DNA of 64,000 nt, from contig WNNJ02003812.1 of the NCBI GenBank assembly GCA_012934845.2, positions 62,001-126,000 of the forward strand, given 5' to 3'. The notes beneath the pieces are model-generated. The model was not told the origin of the DNA and searched no databases. It worked only from the letters and a program-made list of their open reading frames with translations. Origin of the DNA: Pomphorhynchus laevis. Lineage: Eukaryota > Acanthocephala > Palaeacanthocephala > Echinorhynchida > Pomphorhynchidae. The translations under genes were made by a program, and so were the position numbers. Below, piece after piece: positions 21,213-33,290 of this stretch (its first letter is position 1; each line of letters opens with the position of its first letter).

Positions 21213-21951
21213 ATTTGTCAGTCGGTTGTTCTGATCTTCACAGTTTGATTGTACAAATAGTAGAGGTAAAGCATCATTTACTGTCACACATACGATGTAT
21301 TCTGTGTCACTGAATCGTGGAATTATCAAAGTATTGTTGATGTTCTTGTTGATATTCCGGGGTATTGCATACTTCGAAGCCATGAAAAGTCAGGTAAATG
21401 TGGTGGAGGGGTTGCCGCATATGTTCGAGATAATTTTTTGATGATTGAAGTTTCTAATATATGTGACCCTAATGGTTCATTTAAAAGGATCAACTTCGAT
21501 TTAAAATTTGAATATTGGTATTAATTGTTGTGCTGTATATCGTTCTCAATTCATGGTCACTGATTGTGATCTACTTAAATCTAATTCACAATTAGTATTC
21601 CTGTGTTCATATTTATTCTCTTAGGAGATTTTAATCTTCCATGTTCTAATTAGACAGTCTCTATATCATGATGGAAGCGTTGTATAAACCGAAATTTCTG
21701 AAACCCTTCGTGATGAGCTAATGTTAATCCAACACGTTCAACAGCCGAATGTTTCTCAACGAGATATATCCTGTGCTTGATTTAGTGTTTACCAAACGTA
21801 TCGATGACATATTCAGTGTCATTTATCTTCCTCCTGTAGGTAGAAGTGGTCATTGCTTACTTTCCTTGCGGGCAGTACCAAACTTCAAATTTTGCCATAA
21901 TCAAGCAAAAAATGCTTAAGCGTAATTGGTCAAGGATGAATATAGAATATG
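21213..21951 (+). mobile_element. Internal LINE endonuclease segment, inverted duplicate of 28895-29645
   Basis: Translates in pieces as an AP endonuclease (VTESWNYQSI, DIPGYCILRSHEK, GGGVAAYVRDNF, LGDFNLPCSN). Reads about 99 percent identical by eye to the reverse complement of 28895-29645, sharing its breaks. Both ends lie inside the LINE, so it is not an ordinary 5'-truncated insertion. It looks like a segmental inverted copy. Confidence 0.8.
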
Positions 21952-22480
21952 TTGACCCAAGTCCAGATATAATAAGCGAGGTCAGGTATAACATATACAT
22001 ATCCCTACGAGACGCTCTGTGTATGACATGCAAGCTAGTGTTGTACATAACTTATATTAGCATTTAAGGATGTAATCGAGATACTCAATTTCGCTTTGGG
22101 TACTCGAAAAGGCGGCCTGAATGCCGCCTTTTATAATTCTATATGATGTCTTATTAAAGCATTGAACAACGCTTGTAGCACTCAACGTTCAACAAACAAA
22201 ACGAATTTTTAGCATATACAGAAGGCGTCTGATTTTAGAGCATATGATATCAATGTTCATGTGTGAAAGAAACTAAGTTGACCAAACAGAATCTCAACAT
22301 ATACCGAGAGCGCACTATACCCTTACCAAACCGTAAGTGAACACACTTCAAAATGTGCACGTTTTGTAAGTGAACACATTTCTTAAAACAAGTCTAACTA
22401 AATCATTACATAATTATTACAATGAGTTTATAAATGGGAAATCATGACGAATACCATATTGATAATTTTCTGCAATCCCA
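21952..22480. other. Spacer with a GC-rich hairpin
   Basis: AAAGGCGG CCTGAATG CCGCCTTT at about 22107-22132 is a short perfect hairpin. No gene seen. Confidence 0.45.
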
Positions 22481-25345
22481 TGGGCGACCTCAAAAAGACA
22501 GGCCGCGTTGCCTCGTTGCACCGCAAAGCTCAATCTCTGTGAGAAAAATCTCGTTGCTCACGGATCGCCTGTGGCGGCAATTAGCTTCTTCCCTAGAGAT
22601 TCCAGGAAGCTGAACGTAATAGGCCTGGCTGACCCTATTGTCTCGATCACCGATCAGACAAAATTGTATTGGAACGCATCGATGCCCCTGTATTTGTCCA
22701 GCTTCCGATTATCGGCCACTCTCGCTACCTCGCCCGGCACACAGACCGCGTTGAACAAATTACTAGCCGCAAGTGTGTTGGGACAAGTAAAGTCCCATAA
22801 AAGTAAACGTCACCTTCCCAAAGGACCAATTAAGCGCCATCCGGTCTTTTCCCGTCATCTCTGCACAGTCAAACTGGTTCTAGGCGGGATGGGACACCGG
22901 CCGCCATCAGAGCACAACGAATAAGAGCATTGACTGCACTGTGACGGTTGTGTCGAGACACTGTCTTCGAGCAATCGAGACCTGTGTGCCTGATACATCG
23001 GTTGTAACCCCGCACTCGCAATTGAACGGGAGTGAAAATTTAAATCCGAGGTGTAGGGCTGTTGCCAGACACAATGAGCGGTCGTCCATTTTTGTACCTA
23101 CCAAGGCGATCGGCAGGGCATCCAGAAATGCGCCAGACCATTTGGTAGCTGCCGAAAATAAGCGGACTCGATCTTTAGGACAGTCACAGGAAGCAATCAT
23201 GTCGCGGAGCTGGGTCTCAAACAGAATCGCTGTTCAACGTTTTTTGTACGGTTGTATCCGTTGGAACAGGCAGGTCAAACGTAGAGGTCCAACAATCCAA
23301 TGCCGACCGATAACTTGAGTCGTTAATGTCTGAGCATCCCACGTTATAATCGGGCAGGATATTCGAGGTTAAGTCACACATGCTCGAGACAGACGAGCAG
23401 AAGGCCGGAATTGATAATTCTTCCGCCCTTAGCACACCAAGACCACCTAACTACTTAACTGACAATGAGGCTTGACGCCAGGCCATGTCATAGAGCTGAA
23501 GATTTAGGATATCGGCAAGGAAACAGCGGATTTCCTCGTCGAAAGCTTTCGCTAGTCTGCTAGAAAAACACGGTGCGCAGCGTAGTAGAAAGTTGACCTT
23601 CAGTAGCGTCAGACAATGACGCAATATGAAAAACGCGTCGTGCTTCGCTAGTTTGCGAAGCTTCTATCCTACCTGTCGAAGTTTGTGATGGCTGATTCCA
23701 AGAATGAATCGAGGTGACTTCCGCCGCAAAGGGGCGCGCCGAGCAAGTCGGCAGACGATAGATCCCATACATTGGCGTCTGGCATTAATTCCATCAGAGG
23801 TTGGATATCAGTGCTGTCGGCGGTGATGATTTGGCACTTGTCTGCGCGTAAGTGTAAGCCGATAGAAGATCCCTGTTGTCGGATGTTAATGATATCGTTG
23901 GCAAGAGTGGACAGTTCTCCACATATACAGCAGTCATCAAGATACTACATTACAAGTGGTGAGGAAAGGCTGTGTGCTAGCCTGTTGATAGTTAGCGAGA
24001 ACAGAAGTGGTCCGAGGAGTCGCCCTGCTGAACTCCCTCTGATGATTCAATAATACTGTTGCTGAAAAGCAGAGTGCTTGGACTGTTGTAGCACATTTCC
24101 ACAAATTCTATAATTTCCAGAATATCCCTCTCCACGCATTAAAGAACGGCATCGCGACTGATGGAGCTAAAGGCATTATCAAAATCTAATTCAATCATGG
24201 CTGATGTGCCTATTAGACCGTGGTCTGCGAAACATCTCGCTGAGTGAACTGCGGCCTCGACACCTTTAGGAACGCCAACGCCCAGTTGTGTTGGGAGTAG
24301 TTGGTCAATCACCTTCTCGGGTGCATATCTGCACGCTAACTTGGCCGCTAATCGACGGAATGTGCACCCAACGACAATTGGTCTGACTCCTCCATCATTC
24401 TTCTTAAATGCTAAAAGCTTGGCCCCGCATAAAATCGGTTTAATCGAAATTGCCACGTTACCAGCAAGGACGATGCGGGTAAGCTCACAGAGTAAATCCA
24501 ATAGTCTGTGACCTGCTGCGCCACTCGAATTACCGACTATGTCGCGGAGATGAGATGGGCTTAGGCCGTCCGCAGCCCCTGAGGAAGAAGGTGAAAATGA
24601 TCGGAGAGCCAACAAGATCGCGGGTCCCGAAATAAGCAGGCCAACTTCGCGATTCTGAGGATTCGTCCCCGGTCGTGAACTGCATTTATAAGAATTCAAA
24701 CGTCGTTTGGGATGTTTGCGACGCAACATCTCGGTAGTTTGTGGGTCCGGACAAATCAACCGATCATTGTGAGCTAGCAACGAACCGCTCTACGAACATC
24801 GCCGTCCTCCAACTTTTCAGACGCCTTATTTTTAAGCTGATCGTCCAGGAGATCTGCAGGTTTATTCCTTTGAGTTCTGGTTGTGATGATATGAGTTACA
24901 TTGTACGACGTACACGCTGTTTTCAGCTCTGAACCCAGAGATGCCGAACCACTACCCGGCCAATCGTGGTACACGCAAGGCCGACTTAACAAATCCGAGA
25001 AGTTGCCTCCAAGGGATGTCGTCTAGCGGCCGAGCATATACTGCTTTAATTAGTTCCCCAAGTTTGTTTGCAACAGTAGGCCTCGCTGCACGTGGTATTC
25101 GCCGAACCAAGCGAAAGTTTGTGCGCAGAAGTTCGGACAACATTATCGAACTTATTTTGCATGAATTGAGAATGACAGGATTGCTATCCGATACGGCAGC
25201 TGCATTTATTTGTTGGGGAATCGAAGGTGGCTTGCCGGATTCAGGGCAAGTTGATTCGTGGCCGTGCCGGAACCAGTCCGTTCGCAGTCGACATGAAGTC
25301 CTTGCTACATATAGAGCATTGCACTCGTGTTATGAGTTTTGAACC
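22480..25345 (-). mobile_element. Second RLE-type retroelement lineage, decayed
   Basis: Read on the minus strand from 25345. N-terminal helical region LVRRIPRAARPTVANKLGEL and ALRVPRLAG (25143-24952). Reverse transcriptase at 24780-24139 (GAADGLSPSHLRDIVG, FKKNDGGVRPIVVGCTFRR, LGVGVPKGVEAAVH, ELDFDNAFSSISRD). A Cys-rich finger region at 23200-22907 (GAFLDALPIALVG, LHLGFKF, CECGVTTDVSGTQ). C-terminal end near 22480-22660 (FLESLGKKLIAATGDP, QRLSFAVQRGNAACLF). The order fits an element with RT, finger and restriction-like endonuclease, but the sequence is a different lineage from 14647-17727. Frames change several times and the part after YADD (about 23200-24050) is heavily worn. Confidence 0.7.
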
Positions 25346-25789
25346 TATCTCGCCACTTTATTCAGTTGCGCCGGTATCCATTGATTCGATCGTTGCCGTC
25401 GTTTGATTGAAAGTGTGGTTATATTATTTTATATTTTTATATTGTAATATGCTTGAAAAATATAAATTTTGATATCTATAAGTTTTAATTGTAAGAATTT
25501 ATAATAACCAAGACTATTTTTAATAATAGTCTTGGTTATTAGTAATTAGTAATTATATTTCGGCAATTAGTAATTATATTTCTTAAAATGAAATATAATT
25601 ACTTAAATTAATTAAATAACTTCAATTTGTTTATTAATTATTTGATATTTTAAGGATATTTTTAACACTCATTCTATAAAAATTGCGAAAATACGTGATT
25701 TTTATAAAAAAGAAAAAGTTTTGTTGTGAAATTTGTATTACAAATTTTATGTGTATAATCGATTTTTATTTTATTTGTATACAGAGTTA
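25346..25789. other. AT-rich spacer
   Basis: No gene seen. Contains the hairpin at 25503-25540. Confidence 0.4.
25503..25540. repeat. Perfect hairpin, 16-bp arms
   Basis: AATAACCAAGACTATT at 25503-25518 is the exact reverse complement of 25525-25540, with a 6-base loop. Confidence 0.8.
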
Positions 25790-26040
25790 AAAAACTATGC
25801 TGAAAGACAGTAGTCTGTAGAAAGAAAATTTACGGGGCTGCTGATTATTGTGGCAGGCACATAGTTCCAAAGTCGTGCGATTCGATAACAGATAATCACT
25901 CTTTTAGGTAGGCGGAAGTGATCTTTGTAAACGGTATTTATGTCTTCGGAGACTTGTTGTCTTACTTAAATTGAATGTATACCGATAGATATGCTCGATG
26001 TGGTAAGATTCCTCCATACGAGCATCAAATCAGCCAGCTT
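25790..26040 (-). mobile_element. CR1-like LINE C-terminal fragment
   Basis: The minus strand gives EESYHIEHIYRYTFNL, RRHKYRLQRSLPPT and KSDYLLSNRTTLELCA, the usual pattern of the end of a CR1-like ORF2 (RxHxxKL...FFSNRVVxxWN). It is interrupted and diverged. Confidence 0.5.
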
Positions 26041-26880
26041 GAGTGAAAATTCAATTGAGTGAATAATATGTATGCTCGTGCTTTTTAAATTTTTAGCCTA
26101 CACTTTACCTTTCGTTAATTTATCATAATAATAAAAATAAAGAATTAAATATATTTGATCAAGTTTAATTTTTTAAATTTTATTAATTAATATAATTTTT
26201 TCATTCCAAGTATATTATATAATTAGTACTACTTTCGTTTAATGATTTCAATGTATATAATTTTATATCTCAATAGTTTTATATAGAGGTAGGAAAACAA
26301 ATGTAATATAAAGATATAATAAAAAACAGATATAATGTTATTAAATTTTATTATATTAATATAATAAAATATTAATATAATAATTTAATATAATATTAAA
26401 TAATCTAATATTATATAAAATTACCATGAAAGTTTTTTTGATCACGCTGCTGTATTGTGCACAGATTGAAAGCACTGCAGTTCCTTATCAATAATCTTAT
26501 TTTTATTCTAACAGTATATTTTATAAATTTATTCATAAAATGATTTCAATGTATATTATTTATAATTATCGAATGTATATAATTTATAATTATCAAAAAT
26601 TTGTAAAAATTTAAAAATGATTTAATTTTAAATAGTTGATAATGATCCATTATTAATAAATAATTATTGGAGCTGGATCAAAGAAAGAAGGAAAAAATTT
26701 TATTTGATATTTCTTTAATTTCTGTTAGCATCTTCAGCAAATTACTAATTTTCTGAAGATGCTAGCAGAGTTTAGCGGAATATTATTACAAAAGTTATTA
26801 GCCGCTAATGACTATTTGAACTGTTCACATAAAAGAAAAAAAATCAATGACTAAAAAAATAAATTGAAGCGTTCACACCA
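26041..26880. other. AT-rich spacer
   Basis: Mostly A/T runs with AATATAATA repeats at 26330-26415; nothing recognised. Confidence 0.4.
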
Positions 26881-29660
26881 GTATTTAATAGCCAGTGTCG
26901 AATCTTTTGCTTGAAGCAGCAGTAGCTGGATGCACATGCAATTTTTTTAGACAGCACATTTCACATTTAAGGATAGATGTGAAAGTCGCACCACGCTTGG
27001 GATTTTGCCATGTGGTAATTTATATAGTGATAGAAGATGAACCCTACGAGCTAACGAACTAGTTTTCACATAGTGAAAAAAATCCATCTGCGGAATGAAT
27101 CATCTACCACGTCGCAATAAGGGCTAGGTAAATCCATTTTTTACGCACTGGAAGCAGCTGTAAGGAAGCTAAGCGGTCTACATATGAATACGCAGATTGA
27201 AAACACAATCTGGAGCCTCTTCGAAGCACTGACTCAAGTTTAGTGATTTCTGCCTTAGTAGATGGAAATGATGCCTGGCAACAATATTCAATGTGTGGGC
27301 GAACCAACGCTCAATATAGTCGCTTGAAACTCAATAGGTGTAGCAATGCAAACCTATTTTTGATGCAATACATAGCTTTAATTGCCTTACCATAAATAAA
27401 GTCAGTATTAGCGCGTGTTCCCAATGTTCTGTGCAAAATTACACCCAAATCCTTACACTCAGAAACAACTTCGAGTGTATTAACCCCTAATCGAAATTCA
27501 CGATCATGTTTACTGTTTCCTAGCTTCATATGGACACATTTATCAAAGTTCAGTATCGTACCCGTAGCTACCCTTCATTTGTGTATTCGATCAAAGTCAG
27601 CCTGTAGAAACTGACCATACTTATCATTGATATTAACAGACCAAAGTTTAAGGTCATCGGCAAAAGCGAAGTAAGGATTCTGGATTCTTAACAACAAGTC
27701 ATTAAGGTAAACAATAAAGAAAATAGTAGCGAGTACAGTACCCCGTGGAACTACACAATTTACACGTTTGGCGGGGATAAATGGCTTCCAACCCTAACTC
27801 TAAAAAATCTATTTCGGAGAAAATCGCCGATCCACCTACACATCAACGAAGAAACTCAATAATGAGACAACAAGCTAAGCAAACTTTCATGCGGAACTCG
27901 ATCGAAGGCTCTCGAAAAGTCAATAAAAATTACATCAATTGAATTAGCAAAACTAGGGGTCTCAGTCTACATTTTGCTAGCAGTTAGTAAATTAGACAGA
28001 CATGATCTACCGTGACGAAATCCGTGATGAGAAGACACTTTGACTCCATGAGTGTTTAAGTGACTCAGATTCTACGAGGGACTAATCATTCAAGAACTTT
28101 GCACATCGAGCTCGAGAAACTTATTGGTCTATAATAACTACAATGTCGCAATGGTTTTTTTGTAACAGGAACAAACATCGCAGATTTCCACAAGTCGGGT
28201 ACACATCCAGTGCTATGACTATTCTGGAAGATATCGACAAGAATAGGGACCAAGCAGTTTGATAAGGTCTTGAGTAGAAATTGAGATATCACCAGAACCA
28301 GAAGCATTGTATGAATTGACATTAGCAAGAGTAACTTTGACTATTTGAGCGGATATTGGAAGAAAATAAGGATTGAATGGTATTGGAAGTCCATACCAAG
28401 TGAATGGTGAGTGTGAAGAATTCGATGGTAATGAAAATGAAACAAGACTTTCAGCAATACCATTTTTACTTGTCACTGGACCTTCACATGTGTATAATTT
28501 TGATTTAAGTAATTTTTTTATAATTTTTGAGCGTTCGGTAACGGCGAACATAAGACCAGAATAATTTGGGATTGCGGCTCAAACCGCTAATGATTGCAGA
28601 TTCAAATTGTGGTCCTGTAAGCGTGCGCTGGCACGCATTTGCCACGTTAAAATAAATCTTTTTTTATATCTATAGCTTGCAATGAGTTCGGAATGTGAGC
28701 GGGGTAACTTCCATAATCAATTTCGAATATTAATTATCTGCTAGAGGTCTTGATCAATCCATTCATGAAGTTGAGTTACTTAAGTGATCGCACGCATTTC
28801 AGCAATTATATCAGATAATTTATAAAGGTAATCGTAAATAGTTTCCAGTGGTACCTATCTATTGTCGATAGCGATAGCGGCTAACGCTGACAGAAAGCTA
28901 AGACATATTCTATATTCACCCTTGACCAATTACGCTTAAGCATTTTTTGCTTGATTATGGCAAAATTTGAAGTTTGGTACTGACCGCAAGGAAAGTAAGC
29001 AATGACCACTTCTACCTACAGGAGGAAGATAAATGACACTGAATATGTCATCGATACGTTTGGTAAACACTAAATCAAGCACAGGATATATCTCGTTGAG
29101 AAACATTCGGCTGTTGAACGTGTTGGATTAACATTAGCTCATCACGAAGGGTTTCAGAAATTTCGGTTTATACAACGCTTCCATCATGATATAGAGACTG
29201 TCTAATTAGAACATGGAAGATTAAAATCTCCTAAGAGAATAAATATGAACACAGGAATACTAATTGTGAATTAGATTTAAGTAGATCACAATCAGTGACC
29301 ATGAATTGAGAACGATATACAGCACAACAATTAATACCAATATTCAAATTTTAAATCAAAGTTGATCCTTTTAAATGAACCATTAGGGTCACATATATTA
29401 GAAACTTCAATCATCAAAAAATTATCTCGAACATATGCGGCAACCCCTCCACCACATTTACCTGACTTTTCATGGCTTCGAAGTATGCAATACCCCGGAA
29501 TATCAACAAGAACATCAACAATACTTTGATAATTCCACGATTCAGTGACACAGAATACATCGTATGTGTGACAGTAAATGATGCTTTAACTCTACTATTT
29601 GTACAATGAAACTGTGAAGATCAGAACAACCGACTGACAAATAGCGAATGGCTTTGCATG
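26880..29660 (-). mobile_element. CR1-like LINE ORF2, decayed
   Basis: Minus-strand order: endonuclease at 29645-28940 (VTESWNYQSI, GGGVAAYVRDN), linker at 28895-28680, region before RT at 28551-28219 (NSYNASGSGDISISTQDLIK), RT start near 28230-28090 (LWKSAMFVPVTKKP, YYRPISFSSSMCKVLE), then HKCRKD-like and C-terminal parts at 27529-27104 (SECKDLGVILHRTLG, VRPHIEYCCQASFPS, ITKLESVLRRGSRLCF), and a tail to about 26880. Many frame changes. A short L2-like tail is inserted at 28607-28668. The endonuclease part exists as an inverted copy at 21213-21951. Confidence 0.75.
28607..28668 (+). mobile_element. Very short L2-like LINE tail
   Basis: Only the last ~60 bases of the L2-like family: GTGGTC, the hairpin GCGTGCGCTGGCACGC at 28621-28636, AAATAAATC and a T-rich end. 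An extreme 5' truncation, inserted in opposite orientation into the CR1-like LINE. Confidence 0.8.
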
Positions 29661-30030
29661 GAGAGTATTTCGAAGTATTTCAATATATGCTACTAAAATA
29701 AAATTTTCCTTCGTTCTTTGATCCAGCTCGAATAATTCTTTAATGATTTAATTTTTATAGTTTTTGTTATTTTAAATTTCAAGTAATTCTACGATATTAT
29801 TAGCATTAGTTTACATTTTTAACAATTATCTATATTTTTTAATTATTTATAATTATTTAATGAATCCTAGAAAATCAATATTATTTACGTTTTGTAATAT
29901 GGAATTGTTTTAATGTATTTCATTTCAGTTTTATTCATAAAACTACAGATAAAATACAAAAAAATAATTTCCGTCTATTAATTTAATACGATATTTGCTT
30001 TTATAAAAAAATAAATAATATAACCACTAC
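29661..30030. other. AT-rich spacer
   Basis: No coding or repeat signal recognised. Confidence 0.4.
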
Positions 30031-30852
30031 AAACGTCTCTCCAATCTTCATCTCGTTCTAAACGCCTAAAAGTCCGAAATAATGTTGATCCTTCCCCGTA
30101 AACCAAGCATATCTCCTCCCATTGTATCTTTTGCCTCATCGATCATCCCTATAGTCCACAATCTCACTTTCTTAGGCTTCCATTTCGATGATCACCTTTC
30201 CCTTAAACCCTTCGTCCGTGACAAGGTCCGCTCGTCTAACTTAATTCTTCGTGACATCCGCCGTATCGCCCCCTTATCGACTTCCGTTCTTGTATGTCTC
30301 TTCTTTCATCGCTTCTTTTCCCTAAAATCGATTACTGCCTTAGCCTTTTCGCCAATTCTCCAAAATCCATCATCCTACCCCTACAACGAATAATCAACAC
30401 CGCCGTTCGAGTGCTCTTTCGTCTCCGTCGCTTCGACCACACATCCACATATTTTGCCCAACTCTCTTGGCCCACCATCCACATCCGCATCAAACTCCGC
30501 CTTCTTCTCGTTAATTTTCGTCTCATCGCTGTCGGCTCTCCATCGTTCATCAACCTTCCTTTCTTAGACGATACTCGCCCCACCTCGCTATCGCTTCGTT
30601 CCTGTCATACCCTCTTACTCCACGTTCCTAATTACTCCAACAACTACGGTCTCCGATCCTTCCTCGTCGCCGCCTCACTCGCCTGGAATCAACTCCCTCT
30701 CGACGTCCGCCGCGCTCCCTCCTTTATCACATTCAAACACCTCCTCCGTTCACACTTTATCGACACCTGATTCACAGTCTTATTTTGTTGTGGTCATGTA
30801 AGCGTGCGCTGGCACGCATTTGCCACGTTAAAATAAATCTTTTTTTTATCAT
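30031..30852 (+). mobile_element. L2-like LINE, 3' end of ORF2 and tail
   Basis: Frames 30082-30393 and 30294-30770 give KSEIMLILPRKPS, IPIVHNLTFLGFHFDD, VRSSNLILRDIRRIAPLS, then KIDYCLSLFANSP, PLQRIINTAVRVLF, FDHTS, LRSFLVAASLAWNQLPLDVR and the natural C terminus FITFKHLLRSHFIDT. One frame change lies in 30294-30393. The 3' hairpin is at 30802-30817. Truncated before the RT core. Motifs fit the L2/CR1 side of the LINE tree. Nearly identical to the copy at 10966-11482. Confidence 0.85.
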
Positions 30853-30954
30853 TTGCAAATGGCCTAAAGATACCAGTGATTTTCGTAAGTATACATAAAA
30901 GAGCGATACTAAATTTATTTTAATCACCAGAACTTGTTCATGGAATAAATCGTC

Positions 30955-31421
30955 ACGACTATACTTTTTGTAGATAATTGGCTTGTTTCCCTGTTACTAA
31001 GCAAGAACTATTAGACCTGGAGTCTATTCTTAGGCGCGGATCGAGGCTCTGTATTGGCTTAAGTGGTATTGACTATTATGTACGTCTAAGTCGTATTGGG
31101 ATGTTGTCGGTACGTGAGAGGTTCATATCCTTGGAAATGCTATGTATATGGCATATGTCGAATGATGTGGTAGGTTATCCCACCGATGTAATCACTAGGC
31201 GGGTAGATCAGTTGCGGGGACATAGCAGAGTCTTGTATAAATTTAGATTTGGCAGATTACCAAAAGTGTATAGACTCTCAAGGAGAGGAATTAACATGTG
31301 GAATTCGTTGCCTGAGGAAGTCGTTGCAACCCTCAGTTTGAGAACGTTTAAATCACGATGCTACAAATGGATACATGAACAATGCCGCCATTCAACACTA
31401 CCACTGGAATACCCTAATTAG
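30955..31421 (+). mobile_element. CR1-like LINE, C-terminal fragment
   Basis: An open frame of 147 codons from 30978: PVTKQELLDLESILRRGSRL, DYYVRLSRIGMLSVRERF, MNMWNSLPEEVV-like ending (INMWNSLPEEVVATLSLRTF, KSRCYKWIHEQ) and a stop at 31421. The same family pattern as 27104-27307 (ESVLRRGSRLC). 5'-truncated, last part intact. Confidence 0.8.
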
Positions 31422-32089
31422 CTACGTTGACTGACCATTTGCTTTTGTTTTATTATTTTTTTTTGGACTCTGCCTGAATAGCCTTTTGGCTTTGGTATGT
31501 ATTGGAATAATAATAATAATTCTAGATAGATTTTCAGCATTCGTATTCAGAAATGTAAAGCAAATATTGTGCCAATTGAACTTTCAACTGATTTCATTTA
31601 TCAGTCAAAGTTGTTCAAAATGGTTTAAATGTCTTCCCGATTTACACGTACATTATACGATACTATTACCGAATCACATTCATTTGTAGATGGGCTGTAG
31701 GTACTGAATCCCTCTTTGGACCGTGTGTCTAAGGAAAACTGCATTGAATTACTTTTTGACCTTAACTATAAAGTATCATTTGATTCGACGAGTGTAGTCA
31801 CTTCCAGAACTAAGAAATATTCAGGAAATTTGTTTGATGACGCCTTAACTATGCATACGTATAGGGTTGAATTATTTTTAGTATCCTATAATTATTATCT
31901 GATGTAAATATTCGATATTCGATAAGACATCACAGGAACCAAAAGTACTAGATCTAAAACTCCTATCTGCGGAGAATGAGTCCTCATTTAAAAACGGAAA
32001 TATTTTAGCTCTTAAGTATTAGTATTAAATACAACAGCATCAAAAGAGCGTAGAGCTCTACAGACTGGGTACAGGGTAAAAAATAAATA
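31422..32089. other. Spacer after a LINE end
   Basis: TTGGACTCTGCCTGAATAGCC...AATAATAATAATAATT at 31460-31515 looks like the 3' UTR and simple-repeat tail of the LINE at 30955-31421. Nothing else supported. Confidence 0.4.
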
Positions 32090-32345
32090 TTAATGAAAAT
32101 CCGATTATTCTAAGTTAGTACGTTCTTCAGACTTTTTTTGAAGGACAAAATACTGGGGGCCGAAACCACTTGACTTAGTAGTTTATTCCAGCTTTTCCAC
32201 GTTCAGTTGACAATTGTGTTTAATCTTCGTGGACGAATGTGGGTCTTTAACGTGATGTGATGTCCCCTCAATCTGTTTGAATTTCGAAGTTCGAACAGTT
32301 TACGACAGTTTGTTGAACTGAGTTTGTTGAGAAAATCTAATCACT
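32090..32345 (-). mobile_element. CR1-like LINE, C-terminal fragment
   Basis: The minus strand reads RKLFELRNSNRLRGHHITLK, THIRPRRLNTIVN, a stop, then WKSWNKLLSQVVSAPSILSF and KKSLKNVLT before a terminal stop. The typical end of a CR1-like ORF2, one in-frame stop in the visible part. Confidence 0.75.
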
Positions 32346-33290
32346 GGAAATTGTCTACAAAGCTATTTCAAAAATACCTACTAAATGGATTATCAAATAT
32401 GATTATATAAATTCATAGATTTTAATATGAGCTCTTGATTTCACTGCTTTTTAAAAAAATGACCCTGCCTTTTAAAAAAGACCCTGCCTTTTTTTTAAAA
32501 AGCAGTGACCCTGCTTTTTAAAAAAATTTCGAGAAACGTTAGATTTATTCAAATCAAAATATACTTATTTCGTACACATTTAAAATTATAAATATCTAAA
32601 TCTTAAAAAATTAATAAATCATAAAATAATAAAATTCAGTAAAAAATTTATTAAAATTCATGTTGAAAATAGTTTAACTCATTTTCTTGATTTAGAAATA
32701 AGGAAAGTTGCCAGTAGAGTAGCTAAATCTAGAGTTGCCACTGCATCGTAGAGGCAACTCTAAGATGTAGTTCAATTTTTGCCTATAAGTTTCCGTCTAT
32801 CCTCGGGGGCAGATCGTAAATTAAGCAAGGACTAGTTCCCTTCAGTAAATAAGAGTTTTTGATACCCGCTGAGCCCATTGCTGAATTGGCTAAAACGACT
32901 TTGGGAAACGGCTTACCATTCGCTATTTCGGTACCTAAGCGGAATAGATTGATAACTCTAGATTCAGATCGTTGATATTCCTGAGAATGCTGGCAAATAT
33001 ATTCTTAACACCCCAATATAATGTTCTATTCTTAAGAGATTGTTTTATAAATATAGGTAGATATATAACACTTGCGAAATCTCTTTGCAATTTCAGATTA
33101 TAACTTAGTTCTTTCAATTGGTGGCTCAACGCCTTAACGATTTCGATTAAGGTCTACTTTTTAACGATTTGAACATTTTATATTATTATTGGTATACAAC
33201 AGCCGATGAGCGGTGGCTCGTTTGGCTGGATCTCAATGTAAAAAAGTACAATGTCAGTAAAACAAAAAAATCCAAATCAGGTTCGACTTC
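32346..33290. other. AT-rich spacer
   Basis: Two to three copies of a TTTTTAAAAAA-GACCCTGCC motif occur at 32445-32525. No gene seen. Confidence 0.4.
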
